Notes: generated from the sequence alone by a model not told the origin. A DNA stretch of 43,313 nucleotides from an uncultured Geobacter sp. (GCA_903902855.1 CAIUWK010000017.1:1-43313), one strand, 5' to 3'; numbered from the stretch's first letter, positions 8,161-16,347 are shown. A program made the numbers and translations.

Positions 8161-11100
8161 TCTTGCCTTTCAACCCTTCGAACCAGCTGTAAACTGCCGG
8201 GATGATCAGCAGGGTCAGCAGGGTTGAGGTCACCAGTCCCCCCACCACCACGGTGGCCAGCGGCTTCTGAATTTCCGAGCCTGCCCCCGTGGCCAGAAGC
8301 ATGGGGAGGAGGCTGAAGACCGAGATGGAGGCGGTCATCAGCACCGGTCGCAACCGGTCCAGGCTCCCCATCCGGATCGCCTCCTGGAGCCCGACCCCTT
8401 CGTCGCGTAGCTGGGAGATGCGTGATACCAGCACCATCCCGTTGAGCACCGCCACCCCGAAGAGGACCACAAATCCCACGGAGGCCGGCACCGAGAGGTA
8501 TTGCCCGGAGAGGGCAAGGGAGAAGATCCCGCCGATGAGGGCAAAGGGGAGATTGGCCAGGACCAGGAGTGCCAGGCGGAGCGACCGGAAGGTGACGTAG
8601 AGGAGGAGCAGGATCAGGCCGCACGCCACCGGACCGATGATCATGAGCCGCTGCATGGCCCGCTGCTGGTTCTCGAACTGTCCCCCCCAGGTCAGATAAT
8701 ATCCGGCGGGGAACTTGACGTTGTCCCGGATCTTCTGTTTCGCCTCCGCCACGAACCCCCCCATATCCCGGCCGCTGATGTTCATCTCGATCCCGATCCT
8801 TCGGATGCCGTCCTGACGGCTGATCTGGACCGGTCCCTCCATCATCTTCACCTCGGCCAGTTGCGCCAGGGGGATGTTCATCCCCGACGGAGTACTCACC
8901 AGGATGTTTTTGATCGTTTCCAGGGAGTTTCTCTTCTCCTCCGGCAACCGGACCGTGATGTCGAAGCTCCGGTTCTCCTCGTAAAAGGTGGAGGCCGTCT
9001 TGCCGGCCACGGCGATCTCGATGACGTTCTGCACGTCGCTGATATTCAGCCCGTACCGGGCGATGCGCGCCCGGTCGATGTTCACCGTCAGGTAGGGCTG
9101 TCCCGAGACCTTTTCCGTCACCAGATCGGTCCCCCCCTTGATGGAGGAGAGAACCTTGGCGATCTCGGCGGATTTCGTGGTGAGGATCTCCAGATTTTCA
9201 CCGAAGAGTTTGACGATGAGCTGCGCCCTGGTCCCGGCCACCAGCTCATCGATGCGGCACTGGATCGGCTGGCTGAAGCCGAAGCTGATCCCCGCGATGG
9301 ACTCCAGGGACTTGCGCATCTCATTGGTCAACTCTTCCTTGGAGATATCCCTCTTCCATTCCCCTCTTGGTTTAAAAATACCCACATAACCGGTCTTGTC
9401 CGTCCCCCGGGTATCCAGGGCCACCCCGGTCTGTCCGGTGCGGGAGACCACCAGATCCAGTTCGGAAAACTCCTTCAGCTTCCGGGCGGCCCGTTGATTT
9501 ACCTCCATGGCCGTGGCCAAGGAGACGCCGGGGAGGAGGGAAACATCCATGTCAAAGGAGCCCTCATCCATGGTGGGGATGAACTCCGTTCCCAGGCGGG
9601 TCACCAGGAAGAGGGAGGCCAGGAGGAGCAGACCGGCAATGGAGAGAACCACGGCTTTGCGCCCCATGGCGTACTCCAGAAGCGGCAGATAGCTCTGTCG
9701 GGCATACCGCATCAGCCTGCTCTCCTCTTCCCGGTCCGGTTTGAGAAAAAGGCTGCAGAGGACCGGAATGACGAAGATGGAGAGGAGGAGGGACGAGAGG
9801 AGCGCGATGGTCACGGTGATGGCCAGCGGACCGAACATCTTTCCCTCGATCCCCTCCAGGGAGAGGATGGGGATGAAGGTGAGGGCGATGATCAACTCAC
9901 CGAAGATGCTCGGTTTTCTCACCTCCAGCGCAGCCCTGAGGACCGTGGCTCCCTTGGTGCCGGTATTTCCCTCGGCGCTCAGGTGCCGCTGCACGTTTTC
10001 CACCTGGATGATGGTGGTGTCGATGATCATCCCGATGGAGATGGCCAGCCCCCCCAGGGACATGAGGTTGGCGCTGATCCCGGCAAGCTTCATGGCGATG
10101 AAGGTGGCCAGGAGTGACAGGGGGAGGGCGATGAGAACCACGATGCTCCCCCTGAAGCTGTTCAGGAGCAGGTAGAGGACGATGAGCACCAGCAGGGAGC
10201 CTTCCAGGAGGGCTCTGTTCACCGTGGAGACGCTGGCGTTGACCACATCGCTCCGGTCGTAATAGGGGACGATCTTGACGCCGGGGGGGAGGATGTTGTT
10301 CTGGTTGAGCTCCCGGACTTTTTCCTTTACCCGGTTGACCACATCGCGGCTGTTGGCTCCCCGGAGCATCATCACGATTCCACCAACGGACTCTTCCGTG
10401 CCGTTTTTCATGGCGGCACCCATCCGTACCGCCTCGCCGATCTTCACCTGGGCCACGTCCCTCAGGAGGGTGGGGGTTCCTCCCCGGGATTTCAGGACGA
10501 TGGCCTCAATGTCGCTCAGATCGCGGATCAGGCCGACCCCCCGGACGATGTACTGATCGCTGTTCCGTTCCAGAATGTTGCCACCCACGTTCTGGTTGTT
10601 CTTGCCGATGGCGGCATGCACATCCTCCACCGTGAGGCTGTGTTTCACCAGCTTTTCCGGGGAGACGATCACCTGATACTGCTTGAAGTAGCCGCCGAAG
10701 GAGTTGATCTCGTTCACTCCGGGGATGCTCTTCAGCTGCGGCGTGACCAGCCACTCCTGAATCGTTCTCAGGTTCGTGAGCCAGGCGATCTTCTGCTCCG
10801 GATCTGTGGGGGGTGTTCCTTCCAGGGTGTACTGATAGATCTCCCCCATGGCCGTACCGATGGGGCCCATGACCACGCTGACCCCCTTGGGGACCTTTTC
10901 CCGGGCCTCTGCCAGCCGTTCGAACACCACCTGCCGCGCAAAATAGATATCCACCGAATCCTTGAAGACGATGGTGACGATGGCCAGGCCGAACTTGGTG
11001 ACTGACCGGAGCTGCTGGATATCCGGAAGGCCGCGCATGGCCGTTTCGATGGGGTAGGTGACGTTCCGTTCGATCTCCAGGGCGGAGAGCCCGTCGGCGT

Positions 11101-11254
11101 GGCAGACCACCTCCACCTGGATGTTGGTCACATCGGGAAAGGCGTCGATGGGGAGCCTCAGATAGGAGTAGAGCCCCACGGCAACCACCGTGAGCGACAG
11201 GACGATGACCAGTACTCTCTGCCGCAAGGTTGCGGCGATTATCTTTTCCAGCAT
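8150..11254 (-). CDS. czcA: Heavy-metal efflux RND transporter, CzcA/CusA family
   Basis: A 1,034-residue inner-membrane proton/metal antiporter, the usual length for the HME-RND family. The N-terminal transmembrane helix is followed by the porter domain, and two sets of membrane helices surround residues about 340-540 and 870-1,020. The helix-4 motif reads SIGMIIDTTIIQVEN: the D and E of the HME family are kept, but the usual DFG of CzcA is SIG, so the metal (Zn/Co/Cd versus Cu/Ag) cannot be assigned. It lies downstream of the adaptor and channel genes and forms a tripartite envelope pump with them. Start ATG 11254 is preceded by GGGGGG and sits 3 nt after the stop of a 14-codon leader created by a tandem duplication. 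Confidence 0.95.
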   Translation of the reverse strand: MLEKIIAATLRQRVLVIVLSLTVVAVGLYSYLRLPIDAFPDVTNIQVEVVCHADGLSALEIERNVTYPIETAMRGLPDIQQLRSVTKFGLAIVTIVFKDSVDIYFARQVVFERLAEAREKVPKGVSVVMGPIGTAMGEIYQYTLEGTPPTDPEQKIAWLTNLRTIQEWLVTPQLKSIPGVNEINSFGGYFKQYQVIVSPEKLVKHSLTVEDVHAAIGKNNQNVGGNILERNSDQYIVRGVGLIRDLSDIEAIVLKSRGGTPTLLRDVAQVKIGEAVRMGAAMKNGTEESVGGIVMMLRGANSRDVVNRVKEKVRELNQNNILPPGVKIVPYYDRSDVVNASVSTVNRALLEGSLLVLIVLYLLLNSFRGSIVVLIALPLSLLATFIAMKLAGISANLMSLGGLAISIGMIIDTTIIQVENVQRHLSAEGNTGTKGATVLRAALEVRKPSIFGELIIALTFIPILSLEGIEGKMFGPLAITVTIALLSSLLLSIFVIPVLCSLFLKPDREEESRLMRYARQSYLPLLEYAMGRKAVVLSIAGLLLLASLFLVTRLGTEFIPTMDEGSFDMDVSLLPGVSLATAMEVNQRAARKLKEFSELDLVVSRTGQTGVALDTRGTDKTGYVGIFKPRGEWKRDISKEELTNEMRKSLESIAGISFGFSQPIQCRIDELVAGTRAQLIVKLFGENLEILTTKSAEIAKVLSSIKGGTDLVTEKVSGQPYLTVNIDRARIARYGLNISDVQNVIEIAVAGKTASTFYEENRSFDITVRLPEEKRNSLETIKNILVSTPSGMNIPLAQLAEVKMMEGPVQISRQDGIRRIGIEMNISGRDMGGFVAEAKQKIRDNVKFPAGYYLTWGGQFENQQRAMQRLMIIGPVACGLILLLLYVTFRSLRLALLVLANLPFALIGGIFSLALSGQYLSVPASVGFVVLFGVAVLNGMVLVSRISQLRDEGVGLQEAIRMGSLDRLRPVLMTASISVFSLLPMLLATGAGSEIQKPLATVVVGGLVTSTLLTLLIIPAVYSWFEGLKGKSEW

Positions 11255-11335
11255 GAGTTATTGCCCCCCGTTACTCTGAGCCCAACTTGTTTTTTCCAGC
11301 ATGAGTTATTGCCTCCCGTTACTCTCCGCCCAACT
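11244..11335. repeat. 48-bp tandem duplication of the czcB/czcA junction
   Basis: Positions 11244-11287 and 11292-11335 align at an offset of exactly 48 bp with three substitutions. Each copy has the adaptor's final codons, a stop, a purine-rich ribosome-binding site and the pump's first codons. In the copy nearer the adaptor the site reads GGGAGG; in the one used by the pump it reads GGGGGG. Confidence 0.9.
11258..11302 (-). CDS. 14-codon leader ORF in front of czcA (duplication product)
   Basis: ATG 11302 follows GGGAGG at good spacing and opens an ORF MLEKTSWAQSNGGQ that ends with TAA at 11258-11260. One codon (CTC) separates this stop from the pump's ATG, in the same frame. The peptide repeats the pump's first four residues. 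It may be a by-product of the duplication or may couple pump translation to the adaptor's. I have no evidence that the peptide itself has a function. Confidence 0.4.
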   Translation of the reverse strand: MLEKTSWAQSNGGQ

Positions 11336-12506
11336 CCCCTTTTTTCAGCTCGGACTTCAGGACAAAGCCCCCCCTGACGACGTATCGCTCCCCCTCCTTC
11401 AGACCACCGGTGACTTCGATCTTCCCTCCAGCGGAGCGCCCCAGTTCAAGGGGGCGGGGGCGGAACTCGGTACCGTTGACAGTCACGAAGAGGACCTTAT
11501 TCCCATCCAGTTCCTGCAGGGCATCTTCGGGGACGGCCAGGAGCGGCGCTGTGGCGGCGGGGAGCGCCAGTTCCACTGTGGCGAACATCTCCGGCTTCAA
11601 TTTTCGACCGGGATTGGTCACCTCCACCCGAGCCTTCACCGTCCGGGTGGTCTCGTTAACCAGGTCCGCGATGTAGGTGACGCGCCCCTTCAGCTTCAGG
11701 TCGGGAAAGGCCCCCACGGTGACCGTGGCCGCCTGCCCCTTTGCAACCTTGGCAAGGTCCTTTTCGTTGATGTCCACGCTGATCCAGACCCAGGAGAGAT
11801 CGGCCACGGTGAAGAGATTCCTTGCAGGGTCGGCAAGTTCCCCCACGATGGCGTGTTTTTCGGTGATGATGCCGCTGATGGGGGAACGAACCGGCAGAAG
11901 CGGTCGCTTGCTCTCCCGGCCGGCTCCGGGAAGACCGTAGAGGGAGAGCCGCTCTTCGTCGGTCTGCAGTTCGGTCTGAATGGTCTTGAAATCGGTCTCA
12001 GCCTGGAGGATATCCTTGCGAGCTGCGATCTTTTTCTCCACCAGCAGCTTGATCCGCTCCATGTTGGCCTGGGCCAGGGCGAGCTTCGTCCGGGACTGGT
12101 GATAACGGTTGAGCGCCTCACCCAGCTCAACGCTGTCCATGGTCGCCAGCGGCTGTCCGGAGGTTACGCTCTCCCCCAGAGAGCCGGTGACTCCAACGAG
12201 CTTGCCGGAGATGCGGGGGGAGACATGGGCGATCCGGTCGGCATTGGCCTCCACCTTGCCGGTGGCGCTGAGTATCCCCCCCAGGAGCTCCTTTTTTGCC
12301 ATGCCAAGGACGACACCGTTTTGCTGCTGCCGCTCCGGGGTCAGGGTGATGATGGAGGGGGCGGCCCCTTTGGTGGGGGCGTCAGGCTTGCCGGTCTCTT
12401 TCTCCGACTCCCTGGCGGGGGTTTTACCGGCCTGGGGGAGCAACCGGTAGGCGACTACTCCGGCCAGGAGCAGGAGGATGATTATGGGGATCAGATAGCG
12501 TTTCAT
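11319..12506 (-). CDS. czcB: RND efflux periplasmic adaptor, CzcB/CusB family
   Basis: A 395-residue membrane fusion protein. An N-terminal anchor or signal helix (residues 4-22) is followed by a Pro/Lys-rich linker, a lipoyl-like half motif (AHVSPRISGKL), an alpha-hairpin (about 150-230), the second lipoyl half (SPISGIITEKHAIVGEL) and beta-barrel domains. It bridges the inner-membrane pump and outer-membrane channel. Its start overlaps the channel stop by 4 bp (ATGA at 12503-12506), giving translational coupling. Its stop lies inside the first copy of the 48-bp duplication. Confidence 0.93.
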   Translation of the reverse strand: MKRYLIPIIILLLLAGVVAYRLLPQAGKTPARESEKETGKPDAPTKGAAPSIITLTPERQQQNGVVLGMAKKELLGGILSATGKVEANADRIAHVSPRISGKLVGVTGSLGESVTSGQPLATMDSVELGEALNRYHQSRTKLALAQANMERIKLLVEKKIAARKDILQAETDFKTIQTELQTDEERLSLYGLPGAGRESKRPLLPVRSPISGIITEKHAIVGELADPARNLFTVADLSWVWISVDINEKDLAKVAKGQAATVTVGAFPDLKLKGRVTYIADLVNETTRTVKARVEVTNPGRKLKPEMFATVELALPAATAPLLAVPEDALQELDGNKVLFVTVNGTEFRPRPLELGRSAGGKIEVTGGLKEGERYVVRGGFVLKSELKKGELGGE

Positions 12507-13852
12507 AGTGCGCCTCCGGTGGTTATTGGTAGGGGCGGACGGCTGTCCGCCCTGGGCGTATGGCCATACGCTCCTACGTCAGTGCTGATCCCGGCGGCGG
12601 CCTTCAGCCGGGCCTGGGCGATGAATCCGTTCTTGAGTTCGGTGAGCTGTCCGTCACGCAGTTCCAGGAATTTTCGCTGCTCCTGGATGACGGAGAGGAT
12701 TCCCACCTCACCCAGTTGATATGCCTCCCGGGTCAGCCGGAGGTTCTCTTCCAGTTGGGGGAGGATCTGACGGGAATAGAGGGTCAGGAGCTTTATCGAG
12801 CCTTGGAGTCGGCCATGAGCCGTGGTGACCTCCCTTCTGGTAACCGCCATGGCGGACTCCAGTTCTCGATTACTTCGGCTCGTCCGGGCCTTGGCCTCCC
12901 CTATCCGTCCCTGGTTTTGGTCCAGGAGGGGGAGAGGGATGGAGAATCTGAGCCCCAGGGTGTCGTCCCGTTTTAGCCCCTGCTGCCGGTCGATCTGGAA
13001 GGACATCTCGTCGTGGCGATAGAAGAGGGAGGCGGTGACGTTTGGTATTCGCTCCACCTTGGCCGACTCCTCTTCTGCGTGCCCCCGCTCCCGTTCCGCG
13101 GCCAGGGCAAGGAGGTCGGGGCGCCGCTGCGGGAGCCCCTCCAGCAGGCCGCTGAGGGGAAGAGAAGGTGATAAAAGTTCCTCCCGCATCTGCTCACCCT
13201 CAACCTTAACCTGTCCCTCTGCTCCCAGCAGCTCTGCCAGCCGGGTCCGGGCCGGAAGAAGCTCTTGCTCCGCGGCAAGTATCCCACCTTCGCTTCTGAC
13301 CACCTCCACCTGTGCCAGGTTTAGCTCCAGTTCAGGGATGTCACCGGCGGTGAATCGCTGGGTTGCCACGGCAAAGAGCTGATTGCTCAGATCAAGGGCG
13401 GTTTCCGCCAGTTTCCGCCGTTTTTCGCAGAACTGGAGCTCATGATAGGCCACGGTCACCTCTTCGGTCAGAAGCCGTTCCCGGTCGACCAGTCGCCAAA
13501 GGTACGCCTCCAGCGACCGATCATTGACGGCGCGCCGTTTGGCACGTTTGCCGGCGGTGACGAACTCCTGGGAGATTCCCACGCTCACACCGTAATCCTC
13601 GCCACTGCCGAAGGTCGCGCCGCTGCTCCCTTCCAACTCCAGAAGCGGGTTGGGGAGCGCCATAGCGGTGAGATGTTGCGCCTGAATAATTCCCTTTTCT
13701 TCCTTCATGGACCGCAGCTCTCCGTTTCCCTTCAGGGCCAGGGTGACGGCCTGGGTGAGGGTGAGAGGGTGCGGAACGTCAGCAACGGCGGAGCCGCAGA
13801 GGAGGAACAACACAATCCCCCCGGCTGCCGCGACCGGTATCAGTCGACGCAT
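12503..13852 (-). CDS. TolC-family outer-membrane efflux channel (CzcC/CusC-like)
   Basis: A 449-residue protein with a cleavable signal peptide (MRRLIPVAAAGGIVLFLLC..., predicted cleavage after SAVA near residue 24) and two OEP repeats with long amphipathic helices, as in TolC channels. It is the outer-membrane exit of the tripartite pump. The start ATG 13852 follows AGGAG by about 9 nt. The last 25 or so residues are encoded by a palindromic repeat element (12529-12576) and are unlike a normal OEP tail, which suggests the element inserted into, and replaced, the original 3' end. Confidence 0.92.
   Translation of the reverse strand: MRRLIPVAAAGGIVLFLLCGSAVADVPHPLTLTQAVTLALKGNGELRSMKEEKGIIQAQHLTAMALPNPLLELEGSSGATFGSGEDYGVSVGISQEFVTAGKRAKRRAVNDRSLEAYLWRLVDRERLLTEEVTVAYHELQFCEKRRKLAETALDLSNQLFAVATQRFTAGDIPELELNLAQVEVVRSEGGILAAEQELLPARTRLAELLGAEGQVKVEGEQMREELLSPSLPLSGLLEGLPQRRPDLLALAAERERGHAEEESAKVERIPNVTASLFYRHDEMSFQIDRQQGLKRDDTLGLRFSIPLPLLDQNQGRIGEAKARTSRSNRELESAMAVTRREVTTAHGRLQGSIKLLTLYSRQILPQLEENLRLTREAYQLGEVGILSVIQEQRKFLELRDGQLTELKNGFIAQARLKAAAGISTDVGAYGHTPRADSRPPLPITTGGAL
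12529..12576. repeat. 48-bp palindromic REP/MITE-like element inside the channel gene's 3' end
   Basis: Two palindromes stand side by side: GGGCGGAC-ggct-GTCCGCCC (12533-12552) and GCGTATGGCCATACGC (12556-12571). Both sit within outer near-inverted ends GTAGGGGCG/CGCTCCTAC. The layout matches short dispersed palindromic elements found widely in Proteobacteria. It is translated as part of the channel protein. Confidence 0.75.
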
Positions 13853-14022
13853 CAGTCATTCTCCTGAGGTGACCGTACGCCGGCAGAGTCCGGACGTAGA
13901 GTCCCTGTAAATTGATTCAACGAGGTACAGCTATAACCATCAGTTGTCACACAGGAGTTTTCTCCGTGTCTCCGTGACTCCGTGGTGGACTGTCTCTTTC
14001 TGGAAGATCGTTTTTGGGGAAA

Positions 14023-14409
14023 TCAGACGAGGTTTTGCGGTGGGATGAAGATCGGGAGGTAGACTTCGGGTAGTTGACTGAAGTGGTCCTTGGGGGTCAG
14101 CAGGGAGAGCGATGGGGTGTAGGAGATGACCGTTTCGCCCCCCAGCAGCGGAGCGTTACAGACACAGTGAAGACACGAGGTACAGTGGTCCCTGTCGCCA
14201 TGGTCGTGATCGTCAACGGGACAGCAGGGGGGGGCAGGATCTGCTGAAGGGGGGAGGAGAGCGGTGGTTGTCCCGTGCAGCCCGTTACTCCTGGGGCCGA
14301 CGGCATGGCACTCCATGGAGAGACAGAGGGTCACCATGATCAGGAGCATCATCGTGGCCACCAGTCGACGCTGGAGACGGAGCAGTGACATGAGGTGGTG
14401 AAAAGCCAT
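14023..14409 (-). CDS. Small exported Cys/His-rich protein, likely periplasmic metal-binding
   Basis: About 128 residues. An N-terminal hydrophobic signal segment (VATMMLLIMVTLCL) is followed by a CC-P-V-DDHDHGDRDH-C-TSC-LHC-VC cluster of Cys, His and Asp that could bind metal. It resembles DUF2946/CzcI-type small proteins that head metal-efflux operons. It lies 170 bp upstream of the outer-membrane channel gene on the same strand. The start is uncertain: ATG 14409 or ATG 14391, neither with a strong ribosome-binding site. The frame is open far upstream, but that part overlaps the divergent zinc-ribbon gene and is not credible coding sequence. Confidence 0.6.
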   Translation of the reverse strand: MAFHHLMSLLRLQRRLVATMMLLIMVTLCLSMECHAVGPRSNGLHGTTTALLPPSADPAPPCCPVDDHDHGDRDHCTSCLHCVCNAPLLGGETVISYTPSLSLLTPKDHFSQLPEVYLPIFIPPQNLV

Positions 14410-14440
14410 GGGTCGACTTGTAGCATGAGGAGCCGATGCG

Positions 14441-14456
14441 TGTCCAGACGAAAACG
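14441..14456 (+). promoter_or_regulatory. Possible NifA-type upstream activator site
   Basis: TGT-N10-ACG sits about 40 bp upstream of the -24 box of the sigma-54 promoter. It is one base off the NifA UAS consensus TGT-N10-ACA. A single imperfect site is weak evidence, and other enhancer-binding proteins are equally possible. Confidence 0.25.
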
Positions 14457-14479
14457 GGGTGGTCCTTTTATACTGCCGC

Positions 14480-14495
14480 TGGCAACGAATTTGCA
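14480..14495 (+). promoter_or_regulatory. Sigma-54 (-24/-12) promoter of the zinc-ribbon/SlyD/cowN operon
   Basis: TGGCAACGAATTTGCA matches TGGCAC-N5-TTGCA at every conserved base except C6. The GG (14481-14482) and GC (14493-14494) are spaced exactly as required. Transcription should begin near 14505, about 8 nt before the GGAGGG ribosome-binding site of the first gene. The promoter overlaps a perfect inverted repeat, GCTGGCAAC/GTTGCCAGC (14478-14486 and 14502-14510), which could be an operator. Confidence 0.6.
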
Positions 14496-14526
14496 AAGGT
14501 TGTTGCCAGCAACGAGGAGGGACGAG

Positions 14527-14850
14527 ATGGAAGCTCTGGAAAATCTGGACAGGGATACGGCCAGGAAGTTGTTCACTCACTATCGCAAACAGCGTGACGG
14601 CATCAGGAACTCGCCGGAGATGGGGACGATCTGCCTTATCTGCGGCTCCCTGCACATCGTTGCCAAGCCTGGAGAGCCGCATCAATTCCTCTGCCGTGAC
14701 TGCGGTTTTACCTTTATCCGTTACGTTTGTGACGTCTGCGGCAGCACCGTTGACGGTCGTGATCCGCAGAATCCCGGCTGTGACGGCTGCGGCCTGCGGC
14801 ACTGCAGCTGCGGGGCCTGCGGATGTACAACGGCATGTAATCATATATAA
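14527..14850 (+). CDS. Small zinc-ribbon protein
   Basis: A 107-residue protein. After a helical N-terminus it has paired cysteines: CLIC (about 36-39), CRDC, CDVC, CDGC, and a closing C-S-C-GAC-G-C cluster, enough for two or more zinc knuckles. The start ATG 14527 is chosen because GGAGGG lies 6 nt upstream; the frame is open further upstream but overlaps the promoter. It is the first gene of a three-gene unit with the SlyD-like isomerase (17-bp gap) and cowN. The sigma-54 promoter suggests expression with nitrogen metabolism. Specific function unknown. Confidence 0.75.
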   Translation: MEALENLDRDTARKLFTHYRKQRDGIRNSPEMGTICLICGSLHIVAKPGEPHQFLCRDCGFTFIRYVCDVCGSTVDGRDPQNPGCDGCGLRHCSCGACGCTTACNHI

Positions 14851-14867
14851 AAAGGAGGAAGTCGCAG

Positions 14868-15296
14868 ATGCTCAGAGCGGAAACCGGCCGTACCGTCACC
14901 ATCAGCTATATCGGAACGTTGGACAACGGGAAGATTTTTCATAGTACCGACGTGGATGGCCCGTTGACCTTCACCATGGGGAACGATGAGATTTTTCCGG
15001 CACTGGAACGGGCTATTATGGGGATGGGGTCCCAGGAGACGAAGAATGTGGTGCTCTCCGGTACCGACGCCTATGGTCCCCGTCGCCAGGATAATGTCAT
15101 CACGGTTGCGAGAAATGCCTTTCCTGCCGGTAAAGAGATCGTCGCTGGTCAAAAAGTAAGCATCGACTTCTCGGGAGGAAGCTCCCGGACCATGCTGGTG
15201 ACTGCCGTGGACGATACCGGGGTGACGCTAGATGGTAATCACCCTCTGGCGGGATGCGAATTGACCTTTGCCCTCAGGGTAGAGCGGATTGAATAG
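14868..15296 (+). CDS. FKBP-type peptidyl-prolyl isomerase, SlyD-like
   Basis: A 142-residue protein with the SlyD layout: a split FKBP domain ([15 protein letters not shown]...) interrupted by an insert-in-flap chaperone domain (about 70-120), closing with [21 protein letters not shown], the SlyD/FKBP signature. The metal-binding His-rich tail of E. coli SlyD is absent. The ribosome-binding site AAGGAGGAAG is strong. SlyD-type proteins aid folding and nickel or other metal handling. Its place between a zinc-ribbon gene and cowN suggests a role in assembling or protecting metalloenzymes under nitrogen-fixing conditions, which is inference. Confidence 0.88.
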   Translation: MLRAETGRTVTISYIGTLDNGKIFHSTDVDGPLTFTMGNDEIFPALERAIMGMGSQETKNVVLSGTDAYGPRRQDNVITVARNAFPAGKEIVAGQKVSIDFSGGSSRTMLVTAVDDTGVTLDGNHPLAGCELTFALRVERIE

Positions 15297-15315
15297 CAAG
15301 AAAATGGAGGAGCAG

Positions 15316-15621
15316 ATGGCGCAGGAAGAAAAGCCGGATCGTTACGTGTCGTTCAGGGGGATCGAAGGGGAGAGTAATTCCCGGAAGATGGTGGTGATGC
15401 TTCGCCGCCATATTGATGATCCGGCCAAGAGCAACCGCTTCTGGGAGCAGTTCAAGGAGAAGCTTGCCCGGGTCGGCCAGCCTGATGAGAATAGCGGCCG
15501 CTGCCTGGACGAGCTGTTTCTGATCCACGCATATATCAACAACCTCAGGGAGCTCTTCGAAGCCCACGATGATCAGCCGGCACTTGTCTTGCTGGAACAG
15601 ATCGAGGAGGAGAGTTGTTGA
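15316..15621 (+). CDS. cowN: CowN, N2-fixation-sustaining protein (CO protection of nitrogenase)
   Basis: A 101-residue protein recognised by the family-specific run RYVSF-(R/K)-[21 protein letters not shown] near the middle, the [16 protein letters not shown] segment and the acidic tail [10 protein letters not shown]. CowN lets organisms grow on N2 when carbon monoxide is present by protecting molybdenum nitrogenase. ATG 15316 is preferred: GGAGG lies 5-6 nt before it and the protein begins as other CowNs do. Starts at 15289 (TTG) and 15304 are possible. It is the last gene of the sigma-54 unit; no nif structural genes lie in the window. A strong palindrome follows. Confidence 0.9.
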   Translation: MAQEEKPDRYVSFRGIEGESNSRKMVVMLRRHIDDPAKSNRFWEQFKEKLARVGQPDENSGRCLDELFLIHAYINNLRELFEAHDDQPALVLLEQIEEESC

Positions 15622-15624
15622 TAG

Positions 15625-15680
15625 AATTGTTGAATCGTTGAGTTGTTGAATCGATTCAACAACTCAACGCTTCAACAGTT
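15625..15680. terminator. Long palindrome between convergent cowN and the HAD gene
   Basis: Positions 15636-15669 are a perfect 34-bp palindrome (half CGTTGAGTTGTTGAATC). The pairing extends with two mismatches out to about 15625-15680. It stands between two convergent genes and so could end transcription from both sides, although no clear T-run follows. More GTTGAA/TTCAAC units flank it, so it also belongs to the genome's short repeat families. Confidence 0.65.
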
Positions 15681-15687
15681 CAACGCT

Positions 15688-16347
15688 TCAACAATCCAAC
15701 ATCAGCTCAGTGAAGTAGTGGATGGATCTGTAACGCTCCGAAGGGGTAGGGGGGACAACGGAGCTGAAGCGGCTGACGTAGATGAGATGGCGGATGCCGT
15801 AAGCGGCTGCGGTCCCCAGGTTGGTCTCGCTGTCCTCCCCCAGGAGGGTACGAGCCGGATCATAGGGGACCTTTTCCCGGAGTTTCCCCCAAAAGCGGAC
15901 GTCCTCCTTGGGAAGTCCCAGGTCGTGGGCTGAGATGATCCCGTCGAAGAGAGGACCCAGCCGGGTCTTTTTCATTTTGATAGTCAGCGTTTTGCCGTGG
16001 GCGTTGGTGACGAGCCACGTGTTCTTTCCCTGGTGACGTAGAAAGGCGAGGAACTCGGTGACGCCGGGGTGGACGGCGATGAGGTGCTCCACCTCCAGCT
16101 TCAGCAGCGGGATGTCCAACTCCAGTCGGTCCGACCAGTAGTCCAGGTCGGTCCAGTTGAGGGTCTGCTCTTGGGAACGGAACTGGGCGTAGAGCTGTTC
16201 CTTGGCTTCCTCCAGGGGGACCCGGTTCTTCTTTCCCCACGTTTTCGGCACATGCTCCATCCAGAAATGGTCATCGAAGTGGCGGTCCAGCAGGGTGCCG
16301 TCCATGTCCAGAAACACGGTGTCGATGGTGGTCCAGTCGATAATCAA
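15688..16347 (-). CDS. yrfG: HAD-family hydrolase, IMP/GMP-nucleotidase (YrfG)-like
   Basis: A 219-residue protein. HAD motif I FLDMDGTLLD near the N-terminus, followed by the HFDDHFWMEHVP block characteristic of the YrfG nucleotidase group, motif II in WLVTNAH, motif III Lys in the KMKKT region and motif IV GEDSETNL. The family dephosphorylates IMP and GMP in E. coli; the substrate here is inferred. The start is probably TTG 16347, which gives the expected LIIDWTTIDTVFLD opening; an ATG at 16422 would add 25 residues that look like translated intergenic sequence. It lies 117 bp downstream of thrC on the same strand. Confidence 0.8.
   Translation of the reverse strand: MIIDWTTIDTVFLDMDGTLLDRHFDDHFWMEHVPKTWGKKNRVPLEEAKEQLYAQFRSQEQTLNWTDLDYWSDRLELDIPLLKLEVEHLIAVHPGVTEFLAFLRHQGKNTWLVTNAHGKTLTIKMKKTRLGPLFDGIISAHDLGLPKEDVRFWGKLREKVPYDPARTLLGEDSETNLGTAAAYGIRHLIYVSRFSSVVPPTPSERYRSIHYFTELMLDC

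Noticed and set aside
8501..10117. A 538-codon plus-strand frame opposite the RND pump, and a 472-codon one at 11301-12719
   Set aside because: Both mirror well-conserved minus-strand genes and are rich in Asp/Gly/His, as antisense frames of GC-rich genes usually are.
14410..14844. N-terminal extension of the small Cys/His protein to 273 residues
   Set aside because: That part overlaps the sigma-54 promoter and the zinc-ribbon gene, which has a strong ribosome-binding site and conserved cysteines.
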